Shown one piece after another: positions 11,601-20,599 of a stretch of DNA of 64,000 nucleotides. Source of the stretch: Epithemia pelagica (lineage: Eukaryota > Bacillariophyta > Bacillariophyceae > Surirellales > Surirellaceae); NCBI GenBank assembly GCA_946965045.2, contig OX337236.1, forward strand, positions 1-64,000, in the 5' to 3' direction. Positions within the stretch are counted from its first letter, which is position 1. Every line of letters starts with the position of its first letter. Position numbers and translations under genes: made by a program. The notes beneath the pieces were generated by a model. It had not been told where the DNA came from, made no database searches, and saw nothing but the letters and a program-made list of their open reading frames with translations.

Positions 11601-12529
11601 TGTTCAATGAGAAACCCAAGAAAGCAAAGCCGCCAGTCATTGCTAACGATCATCCTGAACTCGATGACTCTGAGCTCTTAGATGAAGAAGGGACCCAGCA
11701 TTTCCAGACTCTTATTGGACAACTGCAATGGCTAATTACCATTGGCCGTTTTGATGTCTTTCCTGCTACCATGACTCTATCAAGGTTCAGAGCTGCTCCA
11801 AGGATTGGTCATTTGAAGCAAGCTAAACGCATCTATGGATACCTCATGTCATTTCCTGATGGGTCTATCAGATTCCGCACTGGGGAGCCAGATTTATCAG
11901 CTTTACCTATCCAAGAATACGATTGGAGTCGTACCGTATACATGGACGCCAAGGAACGTATCCCTGAGGACTGTCCAACCCCACTTGGACGTTTTGTGAC
12001 AACTATACATTATGTCGACGCAAATCTCATGCATGATATGGTTACTGGGAAAGCAGTTACAGCCATCCTGCATTTTGTAAATGGTACACCCGTGGACTGG
12101 TACAGTAAGCGACAAGCCACAGTGGAAGCAGCCACGTATGGATCTGAATTTGTTGCCGCAAGGACTGCAGTTGATCAGATCACGGAGCTACGCCTTACAC
12201 TCCGATACTTGGGAGTCCCTCTGCGAGAGAAGAGTTACATGTTTGGAGATAACCGCTCTGTCGTTATCAATAGCACCGCACCACACTCAATCATCTCCAA
12301 GAGGCACCATCTCCTATCCTATCACCGAGTCCGTGAAGCTATCGCTGCAAAGTACGTCGCATTCTACTGGAAAGATGGAAAGACAAACCCAGCTGATATT
12401 CTCAGTAAACATTGGGAATTCGCCGCAGTTTGGCCCATGCTCAGATCTTTGTTATTCTGGAGAGGAAAAATCCAGGAAAGTGATGAGGGAATTGACAATC
12501 CTCATTCGACAAATTGTGGGGAGTGTTAG
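8615..12529 (+). pseudogene. copia pol polyprotein remnant (INT-RT-RNaseH) with two in-frame TGA stops
   Basis: One reading frame runs through three blocks, 8615-10486, 10517-11488 and 11510-12529, broken only by TGA at 10484-10486 and 11486-11488. The first stop sits where a TGG Trp codon is plausible (SLF-stop-FRDVIAHQGP), the second where GGA Gly is plausible (FKLK-stop-VGPIEYHLGC); each needs one substitution. Block 1 carries a late protease segment, then the integrase core (LVTDIYG, LISDGGS and KAENRYQ supply D, D and E). Block 2 holds the reverse transcriptase with its YVDD box (11402-11413). Block 3 completes RT and carries RNase H (YVDANL, GSEFVA, GDNRSV, NPADILSK). No indel is seen, so inactivation is recent. 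The final stop lies inside the first bases of the 3' LTR. Confidence 0.9.
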
Positions 12530-13120
12530 GATTCCCACCGAAAACTAGGTGGCGAAACCTACAACTCATCGAATGATGCTAGTATTTTATGGCATCCGAT
12601 GGCATTTTCCTAAAAGTGAGAAAAGAATGTCGGCATGCTCGCGAAACTATAAATTTGGCCACGGCATGCTCGCATTGCACGCGTTATCGGCGACCGCTCG
12701 GATATTAACTATGGCCCAACACGTGCGCGCCCAAAACTATCAAGTGCGCGCCTCTACTATCCGAGTACGCGCATCCACGATTCGACCTAACGGTCTATGT
12801 AATCAAAGCACGAACCACGATCACGCGAGACCATATCTCTGTTCCCACAAATCCAAGAATGCAAACAGCAACGCGCCCAGGACAAGACTTATACCACGAC
12901 AAAGCAAGAGCTGTTGCATCCCATACATGTTATCCATCACCCTATACATTCAATATACACCAATGCCGGTCTACTCCAACCAGTGAGGACCTATCACACC
13001 AGATCCATGGCCGTATACAAGAGCCAGGACTTCGGCACCATCAACCACCTTAGTTAGTAATCGTCTCACAATCATTAATATCACCATTTTAACACTCATC
13101 ATAAGACTAACCTCTTATCA
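12524..13120 (+). repeat. Probable copia 3' LTR (right end uncertain)
   Basis: Starts with TGTTAGGATTCC directly after the polypurine tract and the pol stop codon. It contains no convincing gene; an open frame at 12549-12986 is not protein-like. The end is placed tentatively at CTTATCA (13120), since the partner LTR has been lost. Confidence 0.5.
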
Positions 13121-13343
13121 GTGGACCGACTGCCCCCACCCACGGCGGACTTCGACTTGCAATATTGGTTGGTGATTCGATTGTCGGCTCAGCGAGCCTT
13201 TTACCTATCCTACCTACCTGTCTAACCCCTGTTGAATCGAGAGAAGTTTATCACTACCAAGGAATCCATATGCAAAGAAAGCATTCAAGTAGATAGTATT
13301 AAGTTAGTAGTTACAATGTGTCGGGTTAAAGACCATCATCAAA

Positions 13344-13437
13344 AGGCCCATAGAGGAGTCATCTCACAAAAAATCTAATCACGTCTCACAAAAAAATATT
13401 AGGCCCAAAGAAGGGTCATTTCACACAAAAATCTGAC
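13344..13437. repeat. Degenerate AGGCCC repeat, right of copia element
   Basis: Two units, AGGCCCATAGAGGAGTCATC... and AGGCCCAAAGAAGGGTCATT..., each followed by TCACA and an A-run. They match the 8316-8392 repeats on the other side of the retrotransposon. Confidence 0.55.
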
Positions 13438-13519
13438 CCAGTCACACTTGTAGTGACGGGAAATGAAACTAGTCGAGCAAAGACTAACTAATAAGCATGG
13501 GCATAGGTATGACTAGAAT

Positions 13520-13651
13520 AGGGCTGTTCTAGTGGGCTGTTCTGCAGTGGGACAGCAGGCTGTTCTGCAGTGGGACAGGGCACTTCTGCAGTGGGACAGA
13601 GGGCGGTTCTGCAGTGGGACAAGTGGGATGGGGGCTGTTCTGCAGTGGGAC
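13520..13651. repeat. 21-bp GGCTGTTCTGCAGTGGGACA minisatellite (about 6 copies)
   Basis: The core TTCTGCAGTGGGAC occurs five times between 13540 and 13651. A shorter first unit (GGGCTGTTCTAGT) starts at 13521. Spacing is 20-32 bp because of small insertions. Confidence 0.85.
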
Positions 13652-13654
13652 GCT

Positions 13655-13696
13655 AGAGTCTACGTAGGCCTACGGACAGGCACTTTCTCCTTAGGG
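13655..13696. repeat. Exact 42-bp dispersed repeat, copy 1
   Basis: Begins AGAGTCTACGTAGGCCTACG and ends CTCCTTAGGG. It is identical to 14494-14535 and contains the palindrome CGTAGGCCTACG. It directly abuts the minisatellite. Confidence 0.85.
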
Positions 13697-14086
13697 TCTT
13701 CTTGCAAAATTTGCTCAAGGGACTGTTTTCTTGCAACAAGGAGTCGGTTGTCAGTTGCTGAGACACAGACTCCATGTTGATTTAGATGCCGCTACATGGA
13801 CCAAAGACTTTCTCCGAATGACTTCTTGCATATGCCGCATCCCATACCAAAGGGTGTCACAATTGTAGCATCTAAACATGACAAGCCAATGCCCTGATCG
13901 GAACGGATCTTCTTCACAGGCCGTCTCCGGGATGGAGATGGCGTTCCAGGCCCATTGTTGGTAGCCATTGCTGGTTTCCTCGTGTGCATGGAACAGAGGA
14001 AGAGACATAACCAGCCGACTCTCAAGCAAAAGCAAGGATGGGCCTCTTTGCAAGAGTCATAATTCATGAAACAACAATGACCTTTT

Positions 14087-14148
14087 GTTGGGCCAATTGA
14101 GGTTTTCAGGTGAAGATGTTGGGCCAATTGAGGTTTTCAGGTGAAGAT
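14087..14148. repeat. Perfect 31-bp tandem duplication
   Basis: GTTGGGCCAATTGAGG... ending GGTGAAGAT is present twice back to back (14087-14117, 14118-14148) without a mismatch, indicating recent origin. Confidence 0.85.
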
Positions 14149-14149
14149 G

Positions 14150-14190
14150 TTTGGCGCGAAGGGGCACGCAGGCGACCTTTTCGCGCCAAA
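14150..14190. promoter_or_regulatory. Inverted pair of E2F-like sites / 11-bp inverted repeat
   Basis: TTTGGCGCGAA (14150-14160) and its exact reverse complement TTCGCGCCAAA (14180-14190) flank a 19-bp spacer. Both halves fit the E2F/DP consensus TTTSGCGC. No gene start is evident nearby, so a hairpin or element end is equally possible. Confidence 0.4.
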
Positions 14191-14226
14191 GAATGGGGGA
14201 ACAACTAAGAGTGCGGTAATGGTTAG

Positions 14227-14294
14227 TAATGAATGAAATTAAGGACTCATATTGAATATGTAATGAATGAAATTAAGGACTCATATTGAATATG
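14227..14294. repeat. Perfect 34-bp tandem duplication
   Basis: TAATGAATGAAATTAAGGAC... ending GAATATG is repeated exactly at 14227-14260 and 14261-14294. Confidence 0.85.
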
Positions 14295-14493
14295 AGTGCT
14301 TAGAAATTAGACTTGAGCGGGGCATAGACATTCTGTGCTCATGTGCACAAGGGGCAGTGCTCTTTTGCAACAAAAGGCATATATATCAGTGCTCATATGC
14401 ACAGATACTATAGCCCCTTGTGCTCATATGCACACGTTCAAATCCTACGGTGTCTAGTACCCAAAAAAGGCAAATATCCTTAGGCAACGAAGA

Positions 14494-14535
14494 AGAGTCT
14501 ACGTAGGCCTACGGACAGGCACTTTCTCCTTAGGG
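14494..14535. repeat. Exact 42-bp dispersed repeat, copy 2
   Basis: Same 42 bases as 13655-13696 in direct orientation, 839 bp downstream. Confidence 0.85.
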
Positions 14536-14723
14536 CAGAGAAGCTCGCGACTGATCAGTCCGTGACCATGTCAGCACCGTTTGTTGGTGAGAATGACGAC
14601 GACAGTGCGATCGAGACATGAGTATTGTTGCGCCAATGGGAGTGTGGTTGGACGTTCCCCGAGGAATCTACCATAAACTACCCATGCAATGAATACATTT
14701 CATGACAAGGGGAGATTCTTGAT

Positions 14724-14897
14724 TCACCCTGCTTGGATTCGACAGTCAGTAGCGTCCCTCACGAGCCATCATTGGTCTTTGCAGGCGGCCATTGCTGTTG
14801 GAATGACATTCTATTATATGCTGGAGTCTGTTCCATGTCCTTTCCCTTGTCACCGTGCTTGGTTTCGACAGTATAGGCTCCATAACGAGCCATTGGT
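14724..14897. repeat. Diverged direct repeat pair (about 50 bp)
   Basis: CACCCTGCTTGGATTCGACAG (about 14724-14775) and CACCGTGCTTGGTTTCGACAG (about 14851-14897) are both followed by a variable stretch and ACGAGCCAT. They are diverged copies, so older than the exact repeats nearby. Confidence 0.55.
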
Positions 14898-15110
14898 GTC
14901 ACACCGCCACTTGGGATGATCCTTCTATAGCTGCATTTCGTGGCGATCTTTGCCGAGGAGGAGCATCAACACACGAGTCGTTGGTGTAGGTCGTCGTCCA
15001 TCGTGATTCGTGATTTGTCCTGTCTTGTTGCAGTTATTTCGTCCAACATAGACGGCCTCTTCTTCTTCTCTTCTTCTGTTTCTTCTCTTCTTTGTGTCAT
15101 TCCTATCGGC

Positions 15111-15656
15111 CGTATCGGGTGCTGTAATAATAGGCGTATCGAACAGGCACATGGTGTCAATACAAAAGATAATTTCTTCCAATGTGTCTCCACACGCCAC
15201 GTGGAAGGGATTCGGGGCAAAAGATACCTTTCCAGAGTTCCTCGCGTTTCACAATCCATTTTCTTGTCGGAGTCACAAGATTCTAAAGCCTTTCACGAAT
15301 CCACCGCTGAGAAGTAAAAACGAGGCAAAGTATCTTTTTGTGATGGCTGCCACACCAAATCGACGACGATTTGACATCGACGAGAGATGGGGCTGCCAAA
15401 CTTGATCAACACCAAAGGGAGACTTGCAAGAGAGCTTGCATGGAGCCGCAAGTTCAAGTGGAGAAGGACAACTTACAACTTGTATTGAAAAGCAAGAAGC
15501 GCAAGGTGTGAAAAACTCCCGGTATCGGAGCACTGTATATCGAGTGCTGCAATTATAGGTTTATCGAAGAGACACATCATGGTGTCAATACAAACGTGGA
15601 ACAAGGCATTCGGGGCAAAAGATACCCTTCCAGTTCATTCCTCGCGTTTCACATTC
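15111..15656. repeat. Diverged direct repeat pair (about 120-145 bp)
   Basis: 15111-15255 and 15537-15656 share the order TATCG-GTGCTG-AAT-ATAGG, ATGGTGTCAATACAAA, GTGGAA, ATTCGGGGCAAAAGATAC, TTCCAG, CCTCGCGTTTCACA. Copy 1 has about 35 extra bases after the ATACAAA block. A shorter related echo (TTGCACTCTGCAATTGTTCT at 15733 and CGCACTGCGATTGTTCT at 16436) lies downstream. No protein frame is shared between copies. Confidence 0.6.
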
Positions 15657-17333
15657 CTCTGTGGTTGGGCATGTCGCAGCACTTCCATGGTCGTTTTCGC
15701 CTTGCTCTGTGATAGCCACAGGAAAGTGGGTACTTTGCACTCTGCAATTGTTCTTGTGGATCCCTAGGGACTGATCTGACGACGATGTGGAGACGTGTCT
15801 CTCTTGGCGTTGGACTATTATGTGGGAGGTGCTCCTACAGCCCAGTATCATCGTCTACCAAGTCCTGGTCATGGCAGCCAATCACTAAATGTCTAATGCA
15901 TGAAACGCAGCATCAAGTGTCGCAGTAGCAGCTCAAGCCAGGAAAGAAACCACAATGGAATCCCATGACAAAAGTACAACAACCAAACCGCATTTGTCGT
16001 TGTCACACTGGACGAAAGAAGAACGCAATACTCAACGGGTCGCATCGCCCTTTCAAGTGTACATACGAAGATTCAAGCTGGGTGTTGGTGTGGAACGACA
16101 AGGCAGCAACACAAGCCAGAATTCAGCGAAGAAGAAGAACAATAACAACAAGTTCTAGTAGACTACAGCCAAGACATGATCGGCGCCATTCGTGGTCCTG
16201 GTTTTGTTGTTGGTACTGCTGAGTTCGGTACGAGGCTCAAATGCGGTAGGGATCGAGGTCCACCACTGCTATTAGACGACAGCCAAGGCATGATCGGCGC
16301 GGGTAGTGGTTTTGTTGGTGCTGTACGAGGCACAAAGGTTGTACTGGTCAATGTCCAATACTGCTGTTAGACATTGTTGTAATCGTGCAACAAGGTTTCG
16401 GCGGAACCGGCATTGAGAGGCAAGACATAACTTTTCGCACTGCGATTGTTCTTGTTGATACCCATGGACCGATACCCATGGACTGTTAAAGAGCCACTAC
16501 TAAGAGTGGGATTGCTGGATCGACGCATGCAAATTGCCTACCTCGTGATCAAGAATAATTGCTGTATTGGAGGAAATATCGAACATGTCGGTGGCAAAAA
16601 TTGCAAAGGGTTCTGTCACCCAAAACCACAAGCATTGAGAGAAGGGGTACTGTCCTCTCAAGCAGGCATGGGCCATAGAAGGACTGGACCCCACAATTGA
16701 AATTGAACGCATGGTCGGAAGAAGACGACTGTCCAAACGAGTCGCTGCGCCATGGTGTTTCAGGCACGCAACCATAATCTTCCACAGCGAAATAACACGA
16801 CCCATTCAACAGCAGAGAGACATGGTACCATGGACATCTACCCGAGGCCTGGCTCCACTCCTGTTTTTGGTGTCATGCTGGATGGTGTAACTTTCAGTTT
16901 TTACTAGTACAACGGTGTACATGATATCTCTATAGGTCGCAATGCCATGGAGAAAACAATGCAACTACTGTTTGAGAGTAAAATGATAATGCAATAGTTC
17001 CGCTATTGTTAGGACATACATGCAATACGTTGCAAATTTCATGACTGCTGGTCGCATGATGGTGCGCCGCTGTACATTGATTGGGAGGAAGGATTCGTGA
17101 CGACAGCCAATCCATCACATGGCCGATTCCCAATCCACACGGGTGTCAGTATTCGGGTAGGCGATAAACAATTGTTCGCGTCCCTTGATGAGCCACGATT
17201 TGAGCACGATATTCGTATTCGTCGTGTCGTCATGATACAAAATACGAATCTTGTCTCCCTCGCTGGTATCACGGCTCCTTGACCAACCGGGCGAACGTGA
17301 TAACATTGGTAGTCTATGAATTCTATAGAGATT

Positions 17334-20006
17334 TTATGGTACAGCATGTTCGGAGAGGTGACAATTCTCGTAAAACAGCATGTAGGCCTGGCATTGTCGG
17401 ACTTGTTGCCACGACACGGAACGAACGATATGGTCCGACACGTACCACCATGCACCGTCCGAGGATCTTCTGTAACAAACATAGTGGCCGCTGTTGGCAC
17501 CTCCATGATGTTCCAGCACCGCCATGAGCCTATAAAACACTTGCCGTCGTTGCTTTCTTGTCGACAGGGGCGGTGCGGCGGTATTGACGGATGGTTTCGT
17601 GGAGGATACACCTGCTACCCACGACGGTGCCGTAGCTTCGTGTTTCTGAAACCGCCCAGTGGGTCCCGACTGCGAGGTCGTGTAGGCGCAATACGGGGCA
17701 ACGTTCAAGTATTCTTCAAACAGAACCGGTTGCGTCGTTTTGGACAGTCGAGCGGTTTGAGCGTCGTAGTAACGTCGTTGAATGTGCAGACACATTACAG
17801 GGGGCAATCGCGTCAAAAACAAGCACTTGCTGGCATCTCTCCGGAACAACACATTGGGAGTTTTCCCGTCGCTACCGCATTCCACACCAAGAAGCTTGGC
17901 AATCTGCGTTGCACTGTCGGCATCATCGCAATTGATTTGCTGCCACTCCTTGAGAGTTTGCAAGTGACTATGCAACTCTTTTTGTATTGGATCCAAATCA
18001 CCAGCGGTCGAGGCTACACCTCCAGATGCCGCATGGCTTTTCTTTTGTTGGAGCGCCGTAGCATCTGCGAGCGCAAACTGCCAAAATTCTACTTCTTCCC
18101 GGGCTTTTCGCACATATTCCCGTTTGGTGCACGAGGGACAATCCACTTGTTCCACTCGCTCAACTCGCGTGAAATCTGAAAGGCACTCTTCGACAGTGCA
18201 CGGCTGATTCTGTTTGGAAACGGCATAGGGTCGACCCACACCTGTTGGAATGATGGAAATATCCACAAAGGGCATGTTTTGAATCGGTCGAACATAACAA
18301 CATGTTCGGCACTGCAGTGTCGATCCCATCCAGCCACTTAGTGGCATAGCAAGCCGAGCTGAAGCAGTGCGCAGAGACGGTTGACGGTAGGAAGAAAAAT
18401 TGGAGCTTGTTGTCGAAAGATCACCGGAATGGATCGGGCCCAACGATGACGACATGCTGAACGAATTAAGATCCGATCCCACATCAGTTTCGGCTGCTTC
18501 TTCGTCCACCGCCAAAGCATTCGTGCTAACAAGATCCTCCTCCAAACCTGTCAGAGGGGCGCAAAGATCCACCTCGTCTTGTTTCTTTTCCTCTCCACCA
18601 TTCGCAACATGGAGCTGCTGGTTTGACGGGAACAGTGGTTTGGATTCTTTGTTGTTCCGTTTTCCGGTAGCAGTAGATTCCTCGTTCAATTTGTCATTCG
18701 AAGCGTGTGGTCGGTCTGTCAGAAATGGTTCCTCCTGTTGCCTTTGACGACGAAAACGAGCCGTTTCTCGAGCCGAAGAGGCGACCGACAACATGTCGTC
18801 ATCATCCAAGTAGTGGAAGCGACAGGTATCCTCGTCGTCCGCTTCCTTCTCCTCGTTTCGAACGGTTTCGCCCGTCATGGCTGCTGCTATTTGCAGTCGA
18901 AGAAAGGAGGGTGACATGGCCCACTCCAGGGCTGGTGGAGTGTACGACGAAATGTGCAACATTGGTTCTGTCTCGGGTGTCGGTGGCAACCGTCGCGAGA
19001 CAGCAAGCCATGGCCTTCGATGACGACTTTTCGTACCATGTTGAGGCGAAAGGGAACGGCGGAATTCTTGTTCTTGGACCAAGACATCGACCAGGGCCGT
19101 CAAGAGTTCTTGCGCATCTTGTTGTTGGTGCAGCGTCGATTCGAACTGTTTGTGAGATTGACCCACAATGTCCAAGAGCGCACGAGGATCCCATTTTTGA
19201 TTGGAGTCCAGACCCGTTACGGATCGTCCATTAATGTGCTGGAGGCCTTGCCAGAGCAACTGTGTCAAGTACAAACCCGACGACGATTCGAAAGACTCTT
19301 GTCGTTGTTGTGGTTTGAGTGACAATGCCGCACCCCTCAACGAGTAGGAAGAAGAGGAACGGACATGGCTTTTCAGGTACACAGTAAAGGTTGTCAGTGA
19401 TGCCAAGGATTGAAGCACCGAACTCAAAAAACACGTTTGGCCATAGTTGGGAATGCCTCGAATCACAGGACCATGGTTCACGGAAATAGTCTGAGGTACT
19501 GCACTGTTGTTGTGGTTGTGGGTATGCGTAGTAGTAGTATGGTTGCTTTGGCTCTTCTTCTTGCGTTTGCTATTGTTGGAAGAAAAGACCCACTCCTCCA
19601 CGACAATCGGATCCGTATGGACTGGCGAAAAGCGAGGTTGCAATGGTTTTGGAGCACTTTTCAAGGCATCAGTTGTCGAGGTAGGCGGCTCTGAATTGTT
19701 GGAATGTGTCTCATTGACGAGTGATGGAGCAACATCGCGGCTGTTTCTCAAAACGTTTTGAATGTCTTGGTGCTGTTGGTCTTTTGGTGGACCATGAACC
19801 GTGTGATTGATCGTCTTTGGGTAAGAATCGGAAGCGACAGCTCCGTTTGATTCAACTGTTGCTGCATTATTCTTGTTGGGAAACTCCATTCCACCGAGAT
19901 TGTCGTGGTAGGGGTGGTTGTGAGCTGGCTCGCTGCTCGTAATCACAGTCATGTTCTTCTCAATAGAGTGTACTCCGAATATCTGAAGTATTCCCAATCG
20001 AACCAA
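17334..20006 (-). CDS. Ubiquitin-specific protease (USP/UBP, peptidase C19)
   Basis: An 890-residue cysteine deubiquitinase in one exon. The Cys box NYGQTCFLSSVLQSL places the nucleophile at C192. The His box GGANSGHYVCY gives H841, and D858 in WYVSDHIV completes the triad. Two CxxC pairs (LQCRTC and VDCPSC) form the zinc ribbon of the thumb/finger region, and LPPVMCLHIQRRYYD is the usual C19 block before the His box. This layout resembles the USP30/plant UBP27 class, but the subgroup is uncertain. The first 170 residues are Ser/Thr/His-rich and poorly ordered, and a long acidic, low-complexity insert splits the catalytic domain. M19 is an alternative start. Confidence 0.9.
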   Translation of the reverse strand: MVRLGILQIFGVHSIEKNMTVITSSEPAHNHPYHDNLGGMEFPNKNNAATVESNGAVASDSYPKTINHTVHGPPKDQQHQDIQNVLRNSRDVAPSLVNETHSNNSEPPTSTTDALKSAPKPLQPRFSPVHTDPIVVEEWVFSSNNSKRKKKSQSNHTTTTHTHNHNNSAVPQTISVNHGPVIRGIPNYGQTCFLSSVLQSLASLTTFTVYLKSHVRSSSSYSLRGAALSLKPQQRQESFESSSGLYLTQLLWQGLQHINGRSVTGLDSNQKWDPRALLDIVGQSHKQFESTLHQQQDAQELLTALVDVLVQEQEFRRSLSPQHGTKSRHRRPWLAVSRRLPPTPETEPMLHISSYTPPALEWAMSPSFLRLQIAAAMTGETVRNEEKEADDEDTCRFHYLDDDDMLSVASSARETARFRRQRQQEEPFLTDRPHASNDKLNEESTATGKRNNKESKPLFPSNQQLHVANGGEEKKQDEVDLCAPLTGLEEDLVSTNALAVDEEAAETDVGSDLNSFSMSSSLGPIHSGDLSTTSSNFSSYRQPSLRTASARLAMPLSGWMGSTLQCRTCCYVRPIQNMPFVDISIIPTGVGRPYAVSKQNQPCTVEECLSDFTRVERVEQVDCPSCTKREYVRKAREEVEFWQFALADATALQQKKSHAASGGVASTAGDLDPIQKELHSHLQTLKEWQQINCDDADSATQIAKLLGVECGSDGKTPNVLFRRDASKCLFLTRLPPVMCLHIQRRYYDAQTARLSKTTQPVLFEEYLNVAPYCAYTTSQSGPTGRFQKHEATAPSWVAGVSSTKPSVNTAAPPLSTRKQRRQVFYRLMAVLEHHGGANSGHYVCYRRSSDGAWWYVSDHIVRSVSWQQVRQCQAYMLFYENCHLSEHAVP

Positions 20007-20599
20007 TCGTTTCCGGTTTCGGATTTCCTAGATTCCACCCAGCAAAGCAGAGGTTCACACGCGATGGGGTCGTTGTCACCCACTAATTTGCAGATCGTTC
20101 GCAGCAACCTGAACAGACACAAGTTTCGGTCGAGACTTCCTTCTCCACCAAGAAGCTTTCATAAACATGTATTGTTTGTAACTTTCACGGACGTCAACAA
20201 GTCAGTATTGTATGCAAGAGATGGTCTATATTCGGTTGGTAGATTCGCAACGTCGGCTGCCGCGAGTGCTCATTGTGTATGGACCACATGCACCTCGCCC
20301 CTTGTAGCCCCACGAAAAGTATGCCTTCAATCAATCGATCTGTAACGTGGTGGGGTGGCAGAAAATGGTTTCGGGGGCTGCACAAAAGCGAGAGAAAGAG
20401 GGGGGGACACCGCACCTATTTTCCAACCAAACTACCTACGCTACTCTCTACGGAAGCGGTCTCTCCGTAGTCCGTATTGTAGTCCGCACACATCGAAGCG
20501 TGTTTCCTACTCCACTCCTACAGCAACTGAACTGCAACGAGCGGCAATGCATACACACTCACTCGCACGTGACGAGAAAGTTCTAAATGTTCATTCTCT
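20007..20599. other. Intergenic, upstream of the USP gene
   Basis: 593 bp between the USP start and the Sly1 stop, both minus strand. No conserved frame, RNA gene or repeat was recognised; it must hold the USP promoter and the Sly1 3' end. Confidence 0.5.

Larger units (their letters stand above)
8600..13120 (+). mobile_element. Ty1/copia (CoDi-like) LTR retrotransposon, 5'-truncated
   Basis: Domain order integrase, reverse transcriptase, RNase H is diagnostic of Pseudoviridae/copia. The 5' LTR, primer-binding site, gag and most of the protease are absent; the reading frame begins near the end of protease. A polypurine tract (GTGGGGAG, 12516-12523) precedes a TG-starting 3' LTR at 12524. The right boundary near 13120 (CTTATCA) is only a guess, because no 5' LTR exists for comparison and no target-site duplication can be defined. 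Confidence 0.85.
13121..17333. other. Gene-poor, duplication-rich transition zone
   Basis: No open frame here shows a recognisable domain or protein-like composition, and all are short (111 codons or fewer outside the USP gene). The tract is instead packed with small duplications (listed separately): a 21-bp minisatellite, an exact 42-bp dispersed repeat, 31-bp and 34-bp tandem duplications, diverged direct repeats, and short echoes such as TGCTCATATGCACA at about 14336-14433. It marks the boundary between subtelomeric DNA and normal genes. Confidence 0.7.

Noticed and set aside
12549-12986. 145-codon frame after the copia element
   Set aside because: Falls in the presumed 3' LTR and has no motif.
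13751-14127. Two overlapping minus-strand frames of 100 and 111 codons
   Set aside because: They overlap in different frames, run into the tandem duplication and show no conserved composition.
14405-14465. tRNA-like B box (GTTCAAATCC near 14429)
   Set aside because: No A box or cloverleaf could be formed around it.
17316-18179. 287-codon + strand frame
   Set aside because: Lies antisense within the USP catalytic domain and has no recognisable motif.
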